A stretch of DNA of 64,000 nt from Fasciola hepatica. Taxonomy: Eukaryota > Platyhelminthes > Trematoda > Plagiorchiida > Fasciolidae. Below the pieces are notes generated by a model. The model was not told the origin of the DNA. It made no database searches and saw only the letters and a program-made list of their open reading frames with translations. Numbering within the stretch: position 1 is the first letter of the stretch; every line of letters begins with the position of its first letter. Location: assembly GCA_948099385.1 (NCBI GenBank), contig CANUEZ040000183.1:7068001-7132000 (forward strand). The letters are read 5' to 3'. Of the stretch, positions 59,571 through 64,000 are shown in pieces. Position numbers and translations under genes: made by a program.

Positions 59571-59574
59571 GAAT

Positions 59575-60130
59575 TTGATCGTTCTTTCTTTGTCAGCTGT
59601 TGCATAGTCTTTTCTGCGCCAGATAGTTAGTCTAGGGAACATACTTTTTAGAACTATTATTGTGAATTGTTGAATTTAATAATACGAACTCACCGAAGGA
59701 AGATCATACTTCGTCTCAACTAATGTCTCTTTTATTCTGACTTGCTCTCATTTTGGATGTGCCCTTGAAATTCGAGTCATGACTGCTGACCAACATCACA
59801 CTTTCAGACATCGCCACGTTCTCAGGTTCGAACTGCGTAGGTGATATCTCATTCCTAGTTTCACCACAAGGTTTCTACCACATACTACTGATCTAGACCA
59901 TGATCACTGACACTACAAGTATTTTCGAACATGTTGGGGCATATATATAGATAACTCAGTGGTTGCAGCTATTCGAATGACTAAATATCCCTCAAAACTA
60001 ACGTAGAATGTTTTATCACGGTAATCTCATTTGGATTGTGAGGAGCGTGTATGGATGAAGAGTCCATTTTTAGAATCACAAGGTGATTCGTCCAAAGTTA
60101 TTCCGTTGGTTAGTCAAGGACATCCTTCAG
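59575..60130. other. No gene recognised
   Basis: No coding segment or recognised element. Confidence 0.4.
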
Positions 60131-60260
60131 AACGGGGGTATATGGTCCCAGCTTTCGAGTTTTAATGCAAGTAGTACGGTAATGTATCTGGATGACAGGA
60201 AAAATTTCCCTAGAAGCACACGACCGATCATCCAGATGGAAGAACATACTGTAAGGTCGC
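60130..60260 (-). repeat. Hammerhead-bearing repeat, deleted copy C
   Basis: On the minus strand CGGTCGTGTGCTTCTAGGGA matches the cleavage site, stem I 3' arm and downstream part of copies A and B, and TTCCTGTCATCC matches copy B. The stem II and GAAA part is missing (CTGGATGA runs straight into TCGGTC), so the ribozyme is destroyed. Confidence 0.55.
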
Positions 60261-60264
60261 TGAA

Positions 60265-61325
60265 CCTTATCTCACAGTTTCCTTATTAAACGTGTTCTTC
60301 AGTCCTTCGTACTGTGTGGACCACCTGCACGTTGCTCTAATGCCCGGCATTGTACGATTACGTCAACCAGAACGGTATTCTCCACCACCAGTGAGAAGGA
60401 GACGGCTATTGGGAGAGATAGCGTCTAGTGTGTATTTGAGAGCGTGCGCAAGAGCAACGGTCAAATGGCAATCGCGCTTGGCAGTCAACGTTCAGTTAAA
60501 AAATAAAAGCACAACAAGCGTGAAGGAGGGTGACTGTAGCCGCAATACTACTTACCTCAGAAATTCCATGTTTTACACTATCGTATACGTTTGATAATAA
60601 TATTACCTGATAAATGAATCCATGGTAAACAGTAATCCTTTCGCGTGATAAATTTCATTTTTCTAACAGTTGATAAAGTCATCAAAGAGTGCTATGGACA
60701 CGTTCTGCAAAATTGCTTTGAACCCAACCACTGGGACATAAAAAGGCAGTCTGATGGAAGGGCACGTTATTATGAACCACTCGTTTAAATTTCCATTGAA
60801 TTGTTCCCGTTCGTGACATTTTGTTCACCAGGTTTGCTTCTCGCCTGATCATCTCTGCTGCGCTTGGACGTATTTAAGATACACGAACAGATCACCTGGT
60901 TTCAGATTTGGTTACGGTTCTCGGTTCTCGGGACGATTTTGCCTATTGGAAATCTCCTACTTGTCGACAATTTTCGGTGTTGGTTTGTATCCACTAACAA
61001 CTTCGTGAGCAGGCTAATATTCTTACCTTTGATTTGAAGCTGTGATCAAAAAGATTTCGTTGAAGTTCTTTTCAAAAAGCAAATTTGATCACAAAAACTG
61101 TGAAAAACTTACTTCGAAGACATTTGAATGTATCGTGTGTTTTTAACAAATTGGTGATGGAAGATCTTCGAATTTCGTTCTTCATCTTAGTTTTCACTTC
61201 AGGATGAGGACTCAGATAACAGAAATGATTGAAAGACGCGAAAAAAAGTCTCGAACTGAGTCCATCGATCAGCCCGCCACAAAGATATCCACATTTCACT
61301 GAATAATCCCACTGAATTATAGAAA
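60265..61325. other. No gene recognised
   Basis: Short open frames at 60083-60289, 60292-60594 and (minus) 61072-61410 have no recognisable motifs. Confidence 0.4.
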
Positions 61326-61334
61326 AAGGCATGA

Positions 61335-63560
61335 TAGCGAACAAGCTTGTTCTCGATAACTTCATCCTCTGACTAATACAGTTACACATGTATACATGAA
61401 AGGAATGCATGTTTTCGGAAGAAAAGGTAGAATGTTCACAGTATCAAATTAAGATTGGTTATTCAATGTTGCAGGTGTTGTGCGGTTCGGAACAGGGTGG
61501 GAATTTGGTTGTTCGTGGTTGGGAAAATCCGGTGTAGAAAGTACATCTGGGTTAAATTGGCTGCTTTCTGACACAAGTGAAGGGTCATGACCGAGGTCAT
61601 CTTGATTTCGCCTCCCATTTCCCGATCGCGGTCAGGATTGCTGACGTGATCTGACAAATTGCTTGTGTGAACAAAGTGATGTATTTACCAGCCCAATCGC
61701 TACAGCATCTGCTGTTCCCAAATTGATTTGAAGAACGGTCTTCGAAGAATTCACGTGTACTTTGTAAATAATCTCGAAGGCTTCGTTGTCCACCTGGTGC
61801 TCTGTGTCGTCAAGGTGAGCTACGAATGCACTAGTCACGGTTCTTCTAGTTCCTGTCCTTAGCAAAGTCGGTTTGTAATCCCTGATTCTTTGGGACAGTG
61901 GCCGTGTCGTTTTGCATGCATAGAATGTTGAATTTGAGCAAAAAAATAAATAGGTGAACATGGAGAAGAAAAGGACAGATACTTAGTCTTTGGGATTCGT
62001 AGAAATCATTGACCGGCTAGTGAAGTGGGCGCGTAAAGTGACGGCGGGAAATGTACGGGTGATTGCATCCCTTAGGCGCTGAACTAGTAGTTCGCATTTA
62101 ACACCTCCTTTGAAGGGAAGTTACAAGTGCAATTCTTTCTTCTAGATAGTCGTTTTCAATGGTTGTTTAGGTAAATTCAAAATGTTCTTTTGAGTAGAAC
62201 ATTCCGGGTACCCGTCGTTTAGTAGCATTTGTCTTGTGGTCTCATTCCCCGCTCACTGTTTCCTCGGAACTGACCTTTCGTGTGCGAGACGCTAGGGACC
62301 AGACTAGATTCTGTTTGCGTTTTAGAGGTACGGAACTGGCAACATGTGTGTATTGGCCTGTCCATGTTGGCTTACGATACATGAGGCGGACGAGTATCCC
62401 ATCTCCCATTTTTGTAAGGTGTACATCGAGAAAATGAAAGTTACCTCCTAATTCCACTTCGGATGTGAAACTGAACGCACTGTGAGCCTGATTAAACTCT
62501 TCCACTAGTTCATCTAAGACAAAGTGTTTGTCAGCCATACTGAAAATGTCGTTCACGTACTTGCTGTGACTGGGCAGTCCTTCTATGGTGTTTTTGAGTA
62601 CCTTATTTTCGAGTTTGGTAACGAAAATATCGGCAAGTGGGGTCCCAGATGCGAGTCCATCACAACTTCATCAGTTCGTTAGTAAAGCATGTCGTTGAAG
62701 CCGAACTGGACATTTAGCGTGCATCGTATTAGTAGTTCTTTCAGACTGGCTACGGGAATATCAACATTTATTTCGTTTTCGATTATATAATTGCACAAAT
62801 ATTCGATAGTTTCTAGAAGTAGGACGCTCGTAAATGTCATTTTAAGTCCCGTCATTTTTTATTCTTCCACTAATTCTACTAAGTGAAATGTGTCATTCAG
62901 GCTGTGTTAAGCAATGCTTCTGCATACCGGTTCCCGTATATCTACGAGCCAACGAGCAGTTGAGTGGTAGCGAGAAGTGCTCATATCAAGTATGGGTCTC
63001 AGTGACAGCCCCGACTTTTGTACCTTCGGTTAGTCATATGGGCAAGGAACACTAGTGCCCATAGGTAGTAACTGTTCATAAGTTCCATTTGAAATACGAT
63101 TATGATTTTTCGATATTCTCACGACTGAAGTAAGTTGTTCTTCCACAGTCTTGGTTTTATCCTTCTCTCCTTTGGATTCCGTAAATTTCGTCGAGTCACG
63201 TAGAACGGTATCCATTTTATCAATGTAGTCTGTGTGATTCATTAGCACAACTCCGCAGCCTTTTTCAGGTCTGGCAACAACGAAGTCTTTATTCCTCCTT
63301 AGATTTCCTAAAGCTCTCCTGTGTCGGTTACTGACGATGCTTATAAATTTCTCCTGGGTTCGATGGTACTGATAACAGCACTCAGCAAGTAAAGATTTGA
63401 AATCCACAATTGCCTCCTGTGATGTCGCTGTTGGTGAACGAGTTTGAGTACATAAATTTCCCAACAGTACCTCTTCATTTAGCTGATCATTTCTCAGAGT
63501 TGGACAACAGAAACTCAAACCTAGTGATAGCGCTTCCAGAAGTTGAGCGTCCATAAACAA
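61335..63560 (-). pseudogene. Older, longer PLE relic
   Basis: Minus-strand PLE that retains more of its 5' part than the other copies. In coding order: an N-terminal region RNKDFVVARPEKGCGVVLMN (about 63290-63230) and KMDTVLRDSTKFTES; a decayed RT with GTPLADIFVTKLENKVLKN, then KYVNDIFSMAD, where YxDD is YVND; and YRKPTWTGQYTHVASSV. The endonuclease is a weak FCSNSTFYACKTTRPLSQRI with VAHLDDTEHQ and SLCSHKQFVR. The 3' end carries GAACAAGCTTGTTCGC (near 61360-61338). Many stops and frameshifts. Confidence 0.88.
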
Positions 63561-63689
63561 ACGAGAAAAGTTGTGTACATACCGCTCTGGATTTGTTGGG
63601 AGATTGGTTCGCGGTTTCGACTCGTTTATAGAGTCCCGCTATTTGAATAACTTCTTATCGATCCGTTTTGTGATCACAGCAGCAACGAA

Positions 63690-63900
63690 ACGCTCAAACC
63701 GGATGCGTTGGTGTTCGTGACCTTTCAGTCATGACAGGAGGCCGCCAACTCATCCCAGGTGTACTTTCCACACAGCATTTTCCCAACCACGAAAAACCGA
63801 ATTCCCACCCTGCTACGAACCGCACAATATCTAAATTTCTCTGAAAAACGGGGGCATGATAGTCCTTCGTGTACATTGTGGTGTCAAACAAACAAGATCA
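63690..63900 (+). mobile_element. Inverted PLE 3' UTR fragment at the 5' side of the older PLE
   Basis: The plus strand reads GTGTACTTTCCACACAGCAT, TTTCCCAACCACGAAAAACC and TTCCCACCCTGCTACGAACC. These match the reverse complement of 61460-61580 (TGTACTTTCTACACCGGATT, TTTCCCAACCACGAACAACC, TTCCCACCCTGTTCCGAACC). It shows the same inverted relation as at 59.4 kb and 35.4 kb. Confidence 0.82.
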
Positions 63901-63903
63901 GAA

Positions 63904-63905
<2 letters not shown>

Positions 63906-63938
<33 letters not shown>
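63906..63938. repeat. (GT)n microsatellite
   Basis: About 16 GT units. Confidence 0.95.
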
Positions 63939-63939
<1 letters not shown>

Positions 63940-64000
63940 CATCCAAAGGTAACTGTTAGTCACTAATTCAACAAGTTTCCGATTTCAGAGCTTGGCATTC

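Overview
The window looks like eukaryotic, most likely flatworm (trematode) nuclear DNA. It holds one large gene with short exons and kilobase introns, embedded in decayed retroelements: several Penelope-like elements (PLEs), RTE-type LINEs, Ty3/gypsy pol remnants, a Helitron helicase, tRNA-derived short repeats and many (TA)n, (GA)n and (GT)n tracts. A repeat with a 338-bp period and hammerhead-ribozyme motifs resembles the ribozyme-bearing alpha repeats known from schistosomes. The assignment to Trematoda is inference; no species is claimed.

The one gene identified with confidence is cytoplasmic dynein light intermediate chain (DLIC, DYNC1LI family) on the + strand. Eight coding exons were found between about 25.74 and 53.73 kb: 25736-25950, 31319-31555, 32906-33348, 38496-38589, 40533-40668, 43851-43981, 48338-48492 and 52392-53732. 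Every junction has GT..AG borders and the reading phase is kept across all seven introns. The exons encode the P-loop, the G4-like TKVD motif, the G5-like region, the PSGWDN segment and the C-terminal FFNSLL adaptor-binding helix. The N-terminus is unresolved. The protein is longer than the vertebrate one because of a long disordered C-terminal tail and a longer insert before the G4 motif.

Layout. 1-1.75 kb: Helitron helicase remnant, itself split by an insertion. 3.7-9.3 kb: PLE 3' end, (TA)n, Ty3/gypsy remnant, PLE endonuclease. 11-16.3 kb: dispersed repeat, PLE fragment, RTE fragment. 17.4-21 kb: GC-rich repeat pair and two or three candidate exons of an unrecognised + strand gene. 22-25 kb: PLE fragment, LTR-like sequence, dispersed repeat, hammerhead-bearing repeat. 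25.7-53.7 kb: DLIC, with an RTE (intron 1), a PLE inverted pair and a foldback element (intron 3), a tRNA-like SINE and the 338-bp repeat (intron 5), Ty3/gypsy pol (intron 6) and an (ATT)n tract (intron 7). 55-64 kb: three more PLE copies and the best-preserved hammerhead core.

The most interesting signals are the hammerhead-ribozyme family at 24.7 and 56.6 kb, and the recurrent architecture of three PLE copies, each 5'-truncated and abutted by an inverted copy of its own 3' end. Coordinates of degenerate elements are approximate; homology calls are from recognition of protein motifs by eye, without a database search.
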